DNA of 64,000 nucleotides from Endomychus coccineus (taxonomy: Eukaryota; Arthropoda; Insecta; Coleoptera; Endomychidae): NCBI GenBank assembly GCA_958510875.1, contig OY294068.1:150014388-150078387 (forward strand). Direction: 5' to 3'. The translations under genes and the position numbers were made by a program. The notes beneath the pieces were generated by a model that did no database searches, was not told the DNA's origin, and worked only from the letters and a program-made list of their open reading frames with translations. Position 1 is the first letter of the stretch. Every line of letters begins with the position of its first letter. Of this stretch, positions 12,344 through 24,299 are shown piece after piece.

Positions 12344-13270
12344 ACTGCCAGGGCGGACACCGGTGTCCTCTACGCAGTTTGTTGATTCACTGCACCATGG
12401 CGGACACCGGCGTTCGCCATGTTTAATAATAATAATTATTGGTAGGAGACATTGTGTGAATGTTTTATCATTAACTGTCAGCTTTGTTGCTTCTGAAAGA
12501 CGTACCTACATAATCTAGTTCCTTGATGTTCCTTGGAAAGCTTAATTTGAATTGTACCAACTGTATCCGATATTGTGATCACTGTGGAAAAAGGTTTTCA
12601 AAAATGTTACACCTACTGTAGGCACCAGAGCGGGCATATTTGTAAAATTTTCATGTGCCATGCTTGTCACACGATAAAACAATGTCCGCCGACAAATTTG
12701 TGTCCGCTGTGGCGTGTAGAATTATATAAATTTTGTCCTCCTTGGTTTGGTGTGATGCAAAATCCATTTTATTATTTAGGGCGCTACGGCGAACACCGAT
12801 GTACCACGGAGCCTATCCTATTGGTGGCATAGTGGCAAGGTTCTAGGTACAAAGTTATACGTGGCAGTGAATGTCTTAAATGCAGTGAATGTGTTGATAG
12901 ACAAAGTTTTGGTTCACCAGGTTCAACAGTGACAACACGTACTATAGTCCCAGAAAGCTGTTTCGCTCTTCTCATGAAATCATCAGTGGTGAACCAAAAC
13001 GTTGTCTATGAGCTGCTAACCCGAAATGTGTTTGTATTTCACTATGCATTGTTGCGGGACTGTCACCTGGCTGCAAGTATTTCCAACTGTTTCCCCGTCT
13101 TTTGACAATGCGTACCATTGTGAATTACATTCTCAGTGGGATATCTGCTTTTCGGAAAATTGTGTTGGAATCTAGCTTTGCCAAACACTGAGATGGTTGA
13201 TCGGTGAATTCACGTTTGCCTCGTTCCACTGAGGAGCTCACGAGAAGAGCGAAACAGCTGTCTGACGATC
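12344..13270. repeat. Repeat-rich block with direct and inverted short repeats
   Basis: A near-repeat of TTCACTGC plus GGCGGACACCGG appears at about 12344 and 12390, with a further GGCGAACACCG near 12788. Two inverted pairs follow: GTTTTGGTTCACCA (about 12906) against TGGTGAACCAAAAC (about 12992), and AGCTGTTTCGCTCTTCTC (about 12957) against GAGAAGAGCGAAACAGCT (about 13241). The nested inverted pairs suggest a worn foldback insertion. There are no clear ends and no coding content. Confidence 0.4.
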
Positions 13271-13339
13271 GATTCTTCAAAATATCTTCGAAACGCTTCG
13301 TAATGAATTGCCCAACTTTTCTGAACGTAATTTTTCCAT

Positions 13340-14845
13340 AATTTCACATTAAAAATGTTAAAATTTATACTTTCTCGACAAAAAAGCCGCCTTGCATTGT
13401 TTTGTTTCGATTGGACGCACCATTTGAAAATTAGCTAACAAAAGATGGGGGCATAATATTGATTTGAAATTTTTCCAGGAACGCGATAATTTTTTGATAT
13501 GAAATTTGAGGTACTGCCTGATATTATTAAATGCTTTTTTTGCAGTTTTGACCAAATTGAATTCTCATCATAGGCGTACCTAAAGGGAGGAGTAATTCTA
13601 TTTTCGTCATATCTTTCAATGACACAAATTTTTCAATAATTTGATTCAGTTATAGGACTCCCTGACTAAATTTACATAAGAAAGTTAGGTACACCTTGTG
13701 GTTTGCCATAGAGATCACCGTACGCGGTAAAAAGGGGTCTGGAAGATTTCATCAAATTTTACAAAAAAATTGAAGGCTTATAGGCGTAAGGAAGGCAAAT
13801 AATTCAATTTCTAAATCATTTAAAGGGCCTTCAAAGTCATGTTTTCAGCAAAGAAATTTTATGTAATAGTAAGTTTGCATGAACTATGAAAGTAAAGTTC
13901 AGTATTTTATAATATAGACCATAAATGATGTCTATTTTCGACAAAAAATCATTACTTGACTATATTATAATGAAATAAAATTATTTCTTTATTAACTTCA
14001 AAGTAATGTCTCTAGGGTGCCCTTTATAAACGGTAACAATGTTATCATTGATTTTATTCATTCATGAACTCAAAAATCGGGGTTAGATTTCATTTCACTG
14101 GCGATAATTTTGGGTTTATTGGAAGAACTAATTTTATATTTCTGCATAATTTTTATTCCCCGATTTCTTCCAAAATCGCAATTACTCTTCGGCTAATTTT
14201 CCGTTTAAGTAGATACAGGCCCCTCAGTCCCCCACCCCCTCTTTCTAGAGGTCTGAGTCTGTATTTTTCAGCCCAATTTGAGAAGGATGTTATATGTAGG
14301 TGTAATACTTCTTTCACATTTTGGTGAGAATTTCGGTCGTTTCTGCAGTTTTTGTGACATCTGGTAATGTTCTAGTGATTCTTTGGATCTATTCAGAAAT
14401 TTTGTCAAATTTATAGCGAGTGTAAATTCTGGTGAACAGATTCCCAAAATAGTTCACTTCAAACTATAGAGTTTGGGTGAGACACATTTGGCGAATGTAT
14501 TATAAGTTTATTAAATATCAGCTATACTATGTAAAGAGAAGCTTTATTTTGCATTGAAAACCAATTAAGTGTCAAAACTATATCATATTCTTGTTTTTGA
14601 AATCGACATACAATTAATTTTTAAAACCGGTTTATTTGGTATATTTTTGAAACTTGATTTGAAGAAAGGTTCTGGTTTGGAGAAAAATCGGTTAGCAAAT
14701 CTGTACAGAATTCTACTTTTATTTACTATTATTTAAATTTCGTATTTCTATGTTTATAAGTACCATAGCGATATTTATCAAGTAACGTAGAACTAAGTAA
14801 GCTAGTGGCTATTTGTCAATAAAAAGCGTCTGTATTACTTATAAC
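13340..14845. other. No recognisable feature
   Basis: AT-rich, with a short C-rich tract near 14220-14250. I see no gene or repeat boundary that I can support. Confidence 0.4.
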
Positions 14846-15114
14846 CACGGTCGTATAAACAGGTCTGGAAACTCGAGGCTGTTTCCTATGTGAGAAGTGA
14901 GTCCGCTAAGCGTCATCTGTTGCGTAGTACCAAAAGGGTGGCGCATGAGTCGAGGGATGTTCTCTGGCACGTATACTACCGTGTTTGAACGATATGGCGC
15001 CTAGTCCTGACATCCTGACAACATACTTCGATCCATGCGCCAGTTGGTGGCTGAGCGAGGGACTACGAGTTTGGCGACAAACATAGAGTTTCCAGACCTG
15101 TATATACGACCGTG
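14846..15114 (+). mobile_element. hAT-like MITE, copy B (269 bp)
   Basis: It starts CACGGTCGTATAAACAGG and ends with the inverse CCTGTATATACGACCGTG. The ends are flanked by a perfect 8-bp duplication, CTTATAAC (14838-14845 and 15115-15122). Its two ends match the ends of copy A at 618-1186 in inverted order. At 269 bp with no reading frame, it is a non-autonomous derivative. The intact duplication and clean ends suggest a fairly recent insertion. Confidence 0.9.
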
Positions 15115-15314
15115 CTTATAACATACGTAATCATTTTTACTTCTCCACTATAAGTAGTACATATATGGTGTTAGGGAAGAATTGTAATCGGTCCAAAAGG
15201 TTTTTTCGGATTTTCAAGACGGTGTGCGCGTGAGTGCGTGTATGCGTGCGTACGTTAACCACCAAAGTGTGAATAAGTAAACCTGACAGCGGTATCAATA
15301 TCACACATCATCAC

Positions 15315-15332
15315 ATCTATCTATCTATCTAT
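15315..15332. repeat. ATCT microsatellite
   Basis: Four and a half tandem copies of ATCT. Confidence 0.8.
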
Positions 15333-15334
15333 GA

Positions 15335-16775
15335 AACATAGAGTTGTGAAATACCGTATGTAGACCACTTGGATAAAATTTCTGTGTACCAGAGTATAAT
15401 TTGATGTCTTTCATTAGCGGTTTCTTAATCATTTCCAATATATTTTCTGTCCCTACGATTATTTAAATTTGACCTGCAGGATATTCCGAATGGTATACTT
15501 TGCTTACAAAGTAAGGGAAGTCACGTCATCAATTGTTGTTAGGTATTGCAAACATTCAAAAAGGTTGACTGCACAACAATAAGCAAAATCTGTTGGCAAA
15601 ACAGATGAAAATATGTATCTATATATCCCTTAAACTTTTTGCAGTAGTAATTAGTGTCTTCCGAATAATGTTTTTGTAGATAGATGTGATGTTTCAATCT
15701 CTCACTGTATGTTATGAAAATGAACTTGAAGTAGAAATTGCAGTTCAATAAACTAGGTGATATTTCACAAAGCAATTTTATTTTATTTCTTCATAAAAGA
15801 ACTCAATTAATTTTCTATGAGTAGAGGAACATTAAAATACGTAATATAAAATCTATTTTTAATCATACCACTGCTTATGGTGAACGGTCGATTGCAATTA
15901 TTTCGGATTTTACAGTTCAGTTTCCAACCATAAAAATCAAAATTCCAATCAACAGTTTAATAAACTTAGTGAAATGAAACAAAATAATTGTATTTTAATT
16001 GTTTAAAATGAGAATTCAAAAAGTAACAGCTCATTAAAATTTTTACAAAGATAATACATGGAACACAATTACTTCGTTAACTATCATTACGTTTATTAAC
16101 AAGTTCATTGTAATTTCAAACAGTTCATTGTCAAAAAATAGAAGTTCGATTATAATCATCAGTTCATAAACCTAGTGCAATTCAACAATAATTAAGTTTT
16201 ATTGGTTCAATTTTCCATCTTTAATTTTAGTCTAGAGATTCAAATTAACAACTGCATCAAAAACCTGTATCCTTGGGTTATGCTGGTAAGACATTTCGCC
16301 GAGCTTCATTCATACACATTTTTCCCATACCAGAAAAAGCATTTATTAAATATAAATACTCTTTTTTGTAGAATTTTTAACTTACAGTTAGTTCCTTGTG
16401 AATTAGTTTAGACTATGAAAGAGTTCATACTGTGAATACGCTATAACATTGTAAATCAGAAACAATTACTCTTATCGACTAAAAATAATGTTAAAGTACT
16501 GGGGACTACTTTTGGTGTTGATGCAACGCCATCTTTCATTCTTTATAAAACACTAGCAACGTTGCACCCTTTTCATTGAGAATAGATTGAACTACAATTG
16601 AACCCATAAGAAATTCACGACTGAGATGGTGCATGCAATAAGAGTTTTACACTCCCCACATCTCAAAGTATACAACAAACTTCATTGGTTGTTGGTGCAA
16701 TCGAAAGTTTATTCATTTTCACTTATTGACCAAAGGCCAATAGAATTACTAAGAAATATCTTTTAAATCTTCCAA
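15335..16775. other. No recognisable gene
   Basis: AT-rich sequence without supported genes. A stretch at about 16018-16060 (AAAAAGTAACAGCTCAT then TTTTTACAAAG) recurs in diverged form at about 16997-17030, just left of the BED-finger hAT, so an unidentified low-copy repeat may be present. Confidence 0.35.
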
Positions 16776-16860
16776 AATGACACTAATATGTAAGAAATAA
16801 TCACCCGTATCCCGTATCCACACTTTCTTAGTATGTGATTATTTCTAGCTTATTAGTGTT
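16776..16860. repeat. Inverted repeat (hairpin)
   Basis: The arms at 16776-16803 (AATGACACTAATATG, then AAGAAATAATCA) and 16836-16860 (TGATTATTTCTAGC, then TTAGTGTT) are imperfect reverse complements with a 32-base loop. It may be a tiny MITE; no target duplication is evident. Confidence 0.5.
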
Positions 16861-17061
16861 ATAGTGTGTCCACATTTGTCAGCTTTTCTACAGTCTTTCC
16901 CAACCATATGATTCCAAATTTGTGCTACAACTCGGTGGTAAAAAAGGGTAACTTACGCTGTCGGATGTCAGGTAGCCGTGGTACAATTCGTCCAAAAAGT
17001 AACAGCTCATACAACTTTTACAAAGGTTATGTTGATGGAGATAAACATAATCAGGCATGTA

Positions 17062-18245
17062 TGGTGATGTGAGCCGGGAATATTCCCAGTGGGAAGGGAA
17101 TCTATGAATGGGAATATTTCCAGGGAGCTTCCCGAAGGCTTTATAAGTTCCCAAAACGAGGGAATTTATGGAATAAACTCATTTGAATGGGATTTATTTG
17201 GTTTTAAAACTGTTTTGGAACCTTAATTGGTTCTAGATGATCAATAACAAAGCCAAATAATCAAAAATATTGTGATATGCCATGGCAAAAACTTTTATTT
17301 TAAGCGTGATAAAAATTTTGAGAGCGGACTCGGTTGATTATGAGACCCAAAATCAATTTCATCATAAGCTCAAAAAAACCTGATGATATAAGTTTTGGAG
17401 AATATTCAAGTTAAGTAGCTAATCTATTCATCAAAGATATTATTATAATTAATTTCTTTTTATGGTTGAATTGAAATGTTTCAAACCATTTCTGTTTTTC
17501 CTAATTGGAAATGGTTCAATGTAACTTTTGAATTTCCCTCCAAGTACATTTTGAATCTATGTGCTACTGATGTAGACCTACTCACAATTCCAAGTAAGAG
17601 GAGGGGAGGGGGGAGAGGTTATGTTTGTTCAGTTTGTAGGTTATGTTGTCATGTGGTCTGAGCAATGAACTGTATGTAGCTGACTGTCTTGTGTCTTTTC
17701 AATTCTAGCTCATTTTCTTTGAACCGTTCAAATAGTTTCTTTTGTATTGTTAATATTTGTTTAGTGTTTATTGAAATATTTAAAATAGTGAGTAGTGACT
17801 TGTGAGAAAAATGGTCAAGGAAAAAGGACCAATTTGGAATTTTTTCAATGAAAAAGGAAAAGGTGTTAGTTGTAAATAAATATTGTTTGAAGGAATATAA
17901 ACAATCAAACGCTGTGAAAATGGAGAGACACATAAAAAAGTGTTTCAAGTGTCCATCAGAGCTCAAAAACATTATCTCATCATCTGATAACAAAACCGAA
18001 ACCGGCAAGAAAGGGGCCTTCTTAGGCCAATAACAATTTTTATTTTTGAATATAACTCTTTATAAATTGATTTATATGTTCATATTAATAGATTTTAAAA
18101 AATATTGTCCACTGACCTATGCGTTTAAGAGAAAATCATAAGTTCCCATAAATTCCCGGGAATCTATGAATTTTGGGAATATTCCCGGCAATATTCCCTG
18201 GGAATTTTCCCCCAAGTATAAATTCCCGGGAATTTTACATCACTA
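17062..18245 (+). mobile_element. hAT transposon with BED-finger remnant (1184 bp)
   Basis: The left end begins TGGTGATGTGAGCCGGGAAT. The right end, read in reverse complement, begins TAGTGATGTAAAATTCCCGG. The element is flanked by a perfect 8-bp duplication, GGCATGTA (17054-17061 and 18246-18253), as expected for hAT. Subterminal regions carry many copies of GGGAAT and its inverse, typical of transposase-binding repeats. Only the N-terminal BED zinc finger survives; the catalytic part is missing. It is an internally deleted, non-autonomous copy. Confidence 0.9.
17811..18033 (+). pseudogene. N-terminal BED zinc finger of hAT transposase, frameshifted
   Basis: From ATG 17811 the frame reads IWNFFNEKGKGVSCK, then meets TAA at 17877. 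A few extra bases there shift the frame. After the shift it continues KYCLKEYKQSNAVKMERHIK and KC. Together these form a BED-type finger (C-x2-C ... H-x4-C spacing), the DNA-binding N-terminus of hAT transposases. A short Ser/Lys-rich tail ends at 18033 and no catalytic domain follows. It lies entirely inside the hAT element. Confidence 0.8.
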
Positions 18246-18850
18246 GGCATGTAGCCAGGTTTTTTCGTGGTGGGGGCGTGTTGGGTGCTGATAATTATAT
18301 CAACACATCACTATTATTAAACTTTTATATTATTATTATAAGAAAAGGAAAGAGAAAGCAGATATTTCAGATATTGGATATTTTAATTGCATATAAACTT
18401 CAGTTCTTCTCTGGGCTCTTATTATGAGTCATTGCCCCGAGGATCCCGGACATGAGGAAATTCCAAGTGAACCGCTACGATCATCAAGGCAGACAGACTG
18501 TCTTGATGAGCGATTACGCGTAATGATGTGAATCCTTTTCGTCATTCAGAACGATCGTTTCACGCCAGATGTAGCTACTGGCGTGATAGCAAGCACTTTT
18601 AGAAGTCTCTGCACTTTCAGCAGTAATTTTCCACTTTTTACAAAATTCTTAAGATAATAGATTTCCTCGTCCACGCCCACCAGCAAATCTTTGGTTCCAT
18701 TTTGGAATCGAAACAAAAGTTTTGATCTTTATGGTGCTGGGAATTTTCCTTTTAGGGAAATCTGGCGATAATATCTGGAAAGCATTGAGAATTTGAGAAT
18801 TCCGTTTTCTTTTCCAGATGCTCTAGCAACTCGTCGAGACGGAGGAAAAC

Positions 18851-19404
18851 CAGTGGCGTAACTCTTCCTTCCGGGGTCCCGAGTCATGGTTCATATCTGG
18901 GACCCCAGCTAAAATTAGCTTGCCAAGAAAAGAAACTCTATAGTAAACCTTCTTTCATTAAATTTAGATAACATTTCATCATCCTTAATAATTATCGTCG
19001 GAATCACAAATTCTGGAGTAACCCGAGTAAAATAACAGCCCAATTCAGATAGTTTTTACTCGGGAATTAATGTTCTGACGAAACATTAATCCAATTTCCT
19101 TAATCAAAAACGTTTTTAAACCTTCGGTCTTTGACGTTAAAAACATATTTTAAATTGTAAAATTGAAATCAAACATTAAACAATCGTGGCCTCAAGCAAG
19201 TAAATATAATTTTCTTACTGTTTATGTTTAAACTAGCAAAACTGATACTTCTTGTAGGAACTTCGAATTTTAGGAAACTTTTATATGACGTAATGGCACC
19301 ACGTAAAACCATTTTATTATGCCCTTAGTCTATGCCCAAAATTATAATCGCACCTGGGGAACCAGGCAATTGCACCCGCCGGACTGCTGGTTGTTACACC
19401 ACTG
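18851..19404. mobile_element. Small hAT-like element (554 bp)
   Basis: The left end is CAGTGGCGTAACTC. The right end in reverse complement is CAGTGGTGTAACAAC. CAGTGGCG is a common hAT terminus. The flanking octamers AGGAAAAC and GGTAAAAC agree at six of eight positions, consistent with a worn 8-bp duplication. There is no reading frame. Confidence is moderate because the inverted ends are short and the duplication is imperfect. Confidence 0.55.
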
Positions 19405-20589
19405 GGTAAAACATGTGCCTGTAATTAACCTTGGGTTGTTCCGGTGTTCCTGTCTACTGCTGATTGTTGAAATTTGGGTTAAGGGTTAATGCTCGTTCCA
19501 AATTTCTTTCGAAATTTTTGTCTCTGTTCTTATACACGGGGTAAAGGGTAATATGTTGTGCCCATTATATAAATAATGCACCTTTTATATTAAGTCAGTT
19601 ACGCCCATAGTTTCTTAGAATTTTCTTTGTTGTGGATACAGCTTAATTCATTTATAGATAGTGCTGAATGTCGAAATGGTTCCCAACAAAATCCTGAAAA
19701 ATCAGTGAGAATAGATACAATTTTATTCATCCAACCAAAGATTTCCGCTACGTACCTGGACATATCAATACTTGAAACACAATGAATTATCTGTAAATAT
19801 TTAATTCGATAATATTAGTAAGCAACAAACAAATTTTTTCGCAATTTAAGTCCAATTAAGTTAACAGCAATAAAAAATAAATTTAACGATGTAACGTTTG
19901 TAATTAAGCAAGATAATGTGGATAAATCCTTTTATGATTTTATCGTATAATATTTGAGTGTTATCGACGACGTGATCCATATTTTAACAATAAATAATAA
20001 AACCTATAGTTTTCCTTGATATGATGAATAAGTTAGATTTATTGTAAAGAAGAGAGATTTCTCCTACAGAAGTTTTAAGGAAGATTGGTAGAGATAGTTT
20101 TTTATGATAAAATTTTTTGAAATTTTTACACACCGTTGAGAATAACAATATAAGATTACGTCTAAATTTTTGGAGGGCTTCACTACACCGTTTTTTAAAT
20201 ATATCGAGTCAAAAAACAACATTTTAACATGAAAGCTTATGGGGACGTGGTTAAATTTTCAAATTAAAAAAAAAATGCTAAATAGAAATGCTTTTTTTTA
20301 ATGGAATAACATTATTACAATTATATTCTGTACCAGTTTGAGCGAGTCCCTCTAATTATTTCTATATGAAAATACCTGAAAATTAGCAACTAAAACTACT
20401 TTTATATTGAAACTTCTTGAATACTCTGATATTTTTACAATAGCCAGTCCTTGTGGAACTGTTGGTTATTATTTTTATATGTGTTCATGTATACAACTCC
20501 AGCCGGAAATATTTACAGCGTTGTCAGACCTCCGCTCTCGCCCTCCGCTTGCTCTTCTTATATTTCGCCCCGATAACACTACCGAACCT
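19405..20589. other. No recognisable feature
   Basis: AT-rich sequence. The short open frames near 20407-20650 have no recognised domain before the retrotransposon code begins. Confidence 0.4.
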
Positions 20590-21100
20590 CCTTGAGTCCA
20601 CAAACTGTTTTATTGAAAAGGAAATTCAATGGACACTATACATTATTTAGAAATCAAGTTGTAAATATGTTGAAAACTAAGCAAGAAAACTATTATGAAT
20701 TTAAAATCGATAAATATAAATCTGATTACCCAAAAATTCCATGGCTTATAATTTTTCTAATTGGTTTTAATCTTGTTCATAGTAATAGTCAATCATTCAA
20801 TATTGATGAAATTGCGGATGTATTTAATAATTATTTTATTGAATAATTGATAAAAATTATAATTGGTTAGACTTTGAACGAGCCTTTGATAGAAATATCT
20901 GCTTAAAAAATTAGAACATTATGATTTACACGGTATTGTCTTGATTTGGTTTTATGACTATCTTTCTGACAGAACACAAAGAACTAAAATTGATAATTCA
21001 TACTCTTCTCTTAAGCCTGCTAATTACGGTGTACCCCAAGGCAGCGTTCTTGGTTCTCTTCTTTTTCTGTTATACATAAATGAGATCGTAAGTGATTGAG
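20590..21100 (+). pseudogene. Non-LTR retrotransposon R-A, 5' part of the RT region
   Basis: Plus-strand code reads NQVVNMLKTKQENYYEFKID, then SQSFNIDEIADVFNNYF (linker before RT). After an internal deletion it continues DFERAFDR, KKLEHYDLHGIVLIWFYDYL and YGVPQGSVLGSLLFLLYINE, the RT block before the catalytic box. It breaks at 21100. The next RT block, with the catalytic motif, lies 3.2 kb further right at 24300, so the element was split by insertion. It is jockey/CR1-like in style; the clade is not resolved. Confidence 0.8.
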
Positions 21101-22300
21101 AAAGCAATCAACATCGAGCTCATCGAATACCTAGAGAGCTACAAAATTGTGAATGACCAGCAATATGGCTTTCGTCAGCAGAGATCAACAGGAGACCTGC
21201 TTGCCTACGTAACATATGTATGGCAGAAATCTATTGGGTATCTCCAAAGCATTTGACCGAGTCTGGCACCAAAGTCTTCTTGGGACATTTACGTCATATG
21301 GTTTGCCGCTTCAACTTTGATCCCTTCACGTGGTGGTTGATAAGTATCCACCGATACAATGGCTATCAACGCTGGTGTTTCACAGGGATCTGTCTTGGCA
21401 CCAACTTTGTTTCTGCTCCATGTCAACGATCTGCTGGAAGTGACCACCTGTCCCGTCCACAGCTTTGCAGATGACGATACACTTCATACCGCTTTGTCAT
21501 CTAGAGCTACTATACTATTCATTAAAGCCAGAGAAGCAAAGATTTTGAAATGGGGATCTGATAATCTAGTAGAGTTCAATGCAACCAAAACTCAAGCTTG
21601 CGTCTTCTCCAGGAAGGCGGATCCCACAATCCCTAATATTAGTCAGGTACAATTATTCCTATGAAGTCTTCCATAACAATGCTCGGGATCACTACTAACA
21701 CCCTCTCATTGGACGATCATGTGAGGTTTATTTCGAAAACCACTTCACAAAAACGGTTTTCTATTCCGTGCCAAGAGCTACTTTACATCCCAGCAGCTCC
21801 TAATAATCTACAAAGCACAAATTCGATCTGTCCTTGAGTACTGTTTACATGTTAGGATTTCGGCTCCCAAACACACGTTGAAGCTCTTGGATTATGTCCA
21901 GAAGAGAGCTATTCGTTTGATTGATGTTACACTTACGACTTCATTGACCTCTCTAGAACATCATAGAAAGGTGGGAGATCAACCTTACTATGGTTGGTGT
22001 TCATCAGAAATTTTGTCTGTTGGTTCACCACGAGAGATTCCAAATAGGCGAACTAGACGAGCTCAAACTACTCACCACTTCACTGTCAAACTCGAGACCT
22101 GCCGAACTTCTTCCTAGCAGACTTCATTTTTTATCGAACAGCGAAGTTGTGGAACTCTTTACCTAGTGAGGTTTGTCACTTTGCCTATAACCTCCAAACC
22201 TACAGGAAAAATACGAATGCATATCTCCTCTCCCTACATTCCACTGCTGACTCACACGATGTTCTTCGAACATTATAGGTTTCCCTATCGTGTAGTCGAA
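21101..22300 (+). pseudogene. Non-LTR retrotransposon R-B, inserted in R-A
   Basis: The RT code is recognisable across several frames: YLESYKIVNDQQYGFRQQRS, ISKAFDRVWHQ, AGVSQGSVLAPTLFLLHVND and SFADDDT (catalytic FADD intact). Then come EFNATKTQACVFSRK and the C-terminal part APKHTLKLLDYVQKRAIRLI. Frameshifts and stops are frequent, so it is dead. Its left end abuts R-A after GTGATTG. Past foldback F2, the right junction GTGAAATTG could be the matching worn target duplication. Confidence 0.8.
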
Positions 22301-22600
22301 GTATATACAGGTTGTCCCAGGTTTTAGTAGCAGAACTTCAACAGTCGATAGAAAATTTGATTTTAAGAAAAAAGTTCCTATTAACTTATATGCACAGACG
22401 CTTAGTTTTCGAGATGCAGGGTGTTGAATTTGAAAAAAAAAATGAAACGTGTGGCACTCGGGGACTGCCGCGGTAAAGCTATTGCATAGCACTACGCCAA
22501 CTGGAAAAAGTTGGGCAGAAAAACATCCACTACCCCTTCAAAATCTTCACGAATTATGAGTAAAAAAGAGTATCATCTTGATCTCTATGAAGAGTATTCT

Positions 22601-22658
22601 GTGACAAGTGCATAGATAACTCTACTACCGGTAGTAGAGTTATCTATGGTGACAAGTG
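22601..22658. repeat. 38-bp perfect palindrome between 10-bp direct repeats
   Basis: Positions 22611-22648 form a perfect palindrome with arm CATAGATAACTCTACTAC and CG at the centre. Directly outside on both sides is GTGACAAGTG (22601-22610 and 22649-22658). This is what two fused terminal inverted repeats with their target duplication would look like: a minimal MITE or an excision remnant. Confidence 0.85.
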
Positions 22659-22659
22659 T

Positions 22660-23460
22660 CAGTTGACTTGTAAACACAATTTTATACGAAAGTTTTAACG
22701 TTCAGATCTCGATAGCGCTTCCGGCTCCGGGCCTATCGAAATTAGAAGGTTCGAATTGTATAAAAACACAATTGCATGAACGCCAGACGTCTTATGTAAT
22801 TAGCTACGAACGTAATAATTTTGACATATCCTCGAGGAGCTCGCTGCGCTTAAGTTAGAGTTTATACATTTTACCTCTATTTTGTTAATTTGGGGCCGTT
22901 TCGAACCCCGTGCGGCCGGCGCCAGTTGTAATAAAGTATTTTGGGCTATGGGCCGCTAGCTTTTACCCACTTTCGGTAAATTTAAGTAGCTAGAAAATTC
23001 CCTTTCGTACGTCGCATGTCAGATGCTAGTAGGTGACAGCTGAGAATACCTCAAACGGTTTTAATTAAATTTTCCTATTTAATCGACATTTTGGGGCCCG
23101 AGACTATGCTATTTAGTTGGCCCCGTTCACAAACTAACGACATGGAGCGAAAACCGCATGCGAAAAGTCCTTGTTAAGACGTTCTATGTACCGTAAATTT
23201 GCACTTTTCCAACTCGCGAGCTACGCGCTTCTCACGTGAACGTCATCCGATTTATCGAAATTTAACCAATTCAAAACAGTTTTCGACCCACTTTGGGGCT
23301 ATCACGACCTTTTAAAAGGTTCAAAGTTAACATTTCGACAATTTTAAGCTCGGCCGAGCTACATGGTAGGCGGAGTGGTGGGTCTTAGGATATTTCTACA
23401 CGGTATTTGTTTTTTGTTTTTTTAGATTTTCGTTACGGTATTTGTCTTCTGTTTTTTTTT
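22660..23460. other. CpG-rich non-coding block inside F2
   Basis: CG dinucleotides and GC-rich runs (for example CGTGCGGCCGGCGCC near 22911) are much denser here than in the flanks. No open frame, RNA gene or repeat end is recognised. It may be an inserted piece of a different, CpG-rich repeat. Confidence 0.5.
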
Positions 23461-24299
23461 CTTGATTCGGTCGCCGCGCTCAAAGCCCGCGATAAAAGCT
23501 ATATGCAATAGCTTGAAAAAAATTCATTTTTGCAAATATCTCCGGAACCGTTTATTGTACAGAAAACAGGTTTCGCAAGGATTTTCTACTCATAGTAAGC
23601 TATGTTCTGTGCGATAAAAAAATTTTTTTTTAGTCATGATCGGTGAAGATTTTGGAGGGGTAGTGGATGTTTTTCTCCCCAAATTCTACGCCACTGGAAA
23701 AAGTACGGTTTTGGAACAAATGTTTGAACCGCCAATGGTTTCTACAACAAAAAGATGCTTGGTCATAAGCTCTAAATTTGACCGTTTTAGAGAAAAATCA
23801 ACTTTTATGTTGAAAAACATGGTCAATTTTTTGGTTTTGTTCTAACGTTTGAATAAATTTTGTTTAATTAGTAAGAATTGACCATGTTTTTCAACATAAA
23901 AGTTGATTTTTCTCGAGAACTGTCAACTTCAGAGCTTATGACCAAGGTACCTTATTAGTGTAGAAAACATTGGCGGTTCAAATGGTTGTCTCGAAACCGT
24001 ACTTTTTTCAGTGGCGTAGAAGTTGGGGAGAAAAACACCCACTACCCGTTCAAAATCTTCACCAATGACTAAAAAAAAAATTTGATCGCACAGAACATAG
24101 CTTACTATGAGTAGAAAGTGCTCGCAAAAGATGTTTTCTGTACAACAAACGGTTCCAGGGATATTCGCAAAAAACGAAATCTCAAAAACTAAAGTCTGTG
24201 GATATATGTTAATAGGAACTTTTTTTCTCAAAATCAAATTTTCTATCGACTGTTGAAGTTCTGCTACTAAACCCTGTATATAAAAAAAATGTGATGTGA

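Larger units (their letters stand above)
22308..24276. mobile_element. Foldback element F2, mosaic (1969 bp)
   Basis: The ends are inverted: CAGGTTGTCCCAGG plus TTTAGTAGCAGAACTTCAAC on the left, and the inverse of CAGGGTTTAGTAGCAG plus AACTTCAACAG on the right. TATA lies on both sides. The core at about 23520-24180 is a palindrome centred near 23860, with GACCATGTTTTTCAACAT and its inverse. The left arm is rearranged: 22490-22567 matches the right arm (24015-24075) in direct orientation, and 22660-23460 is unrelated CpG-rich DNA. There is no transposase. Confidence 0.7.

Noticed and set aside
17649..18008. A 119-codon minus-strand frame
   Set aside because: It is antisense to the BED zinc finger of the hAT element, which has the recognisable domain.
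22308..24276. F2 as a member of the GTCCAGG foldback family
   Set aside because: Its ends (CAGG plus TTTAGTAGCAG) and arms lack both the terminal heptamer and the shared internal motif.
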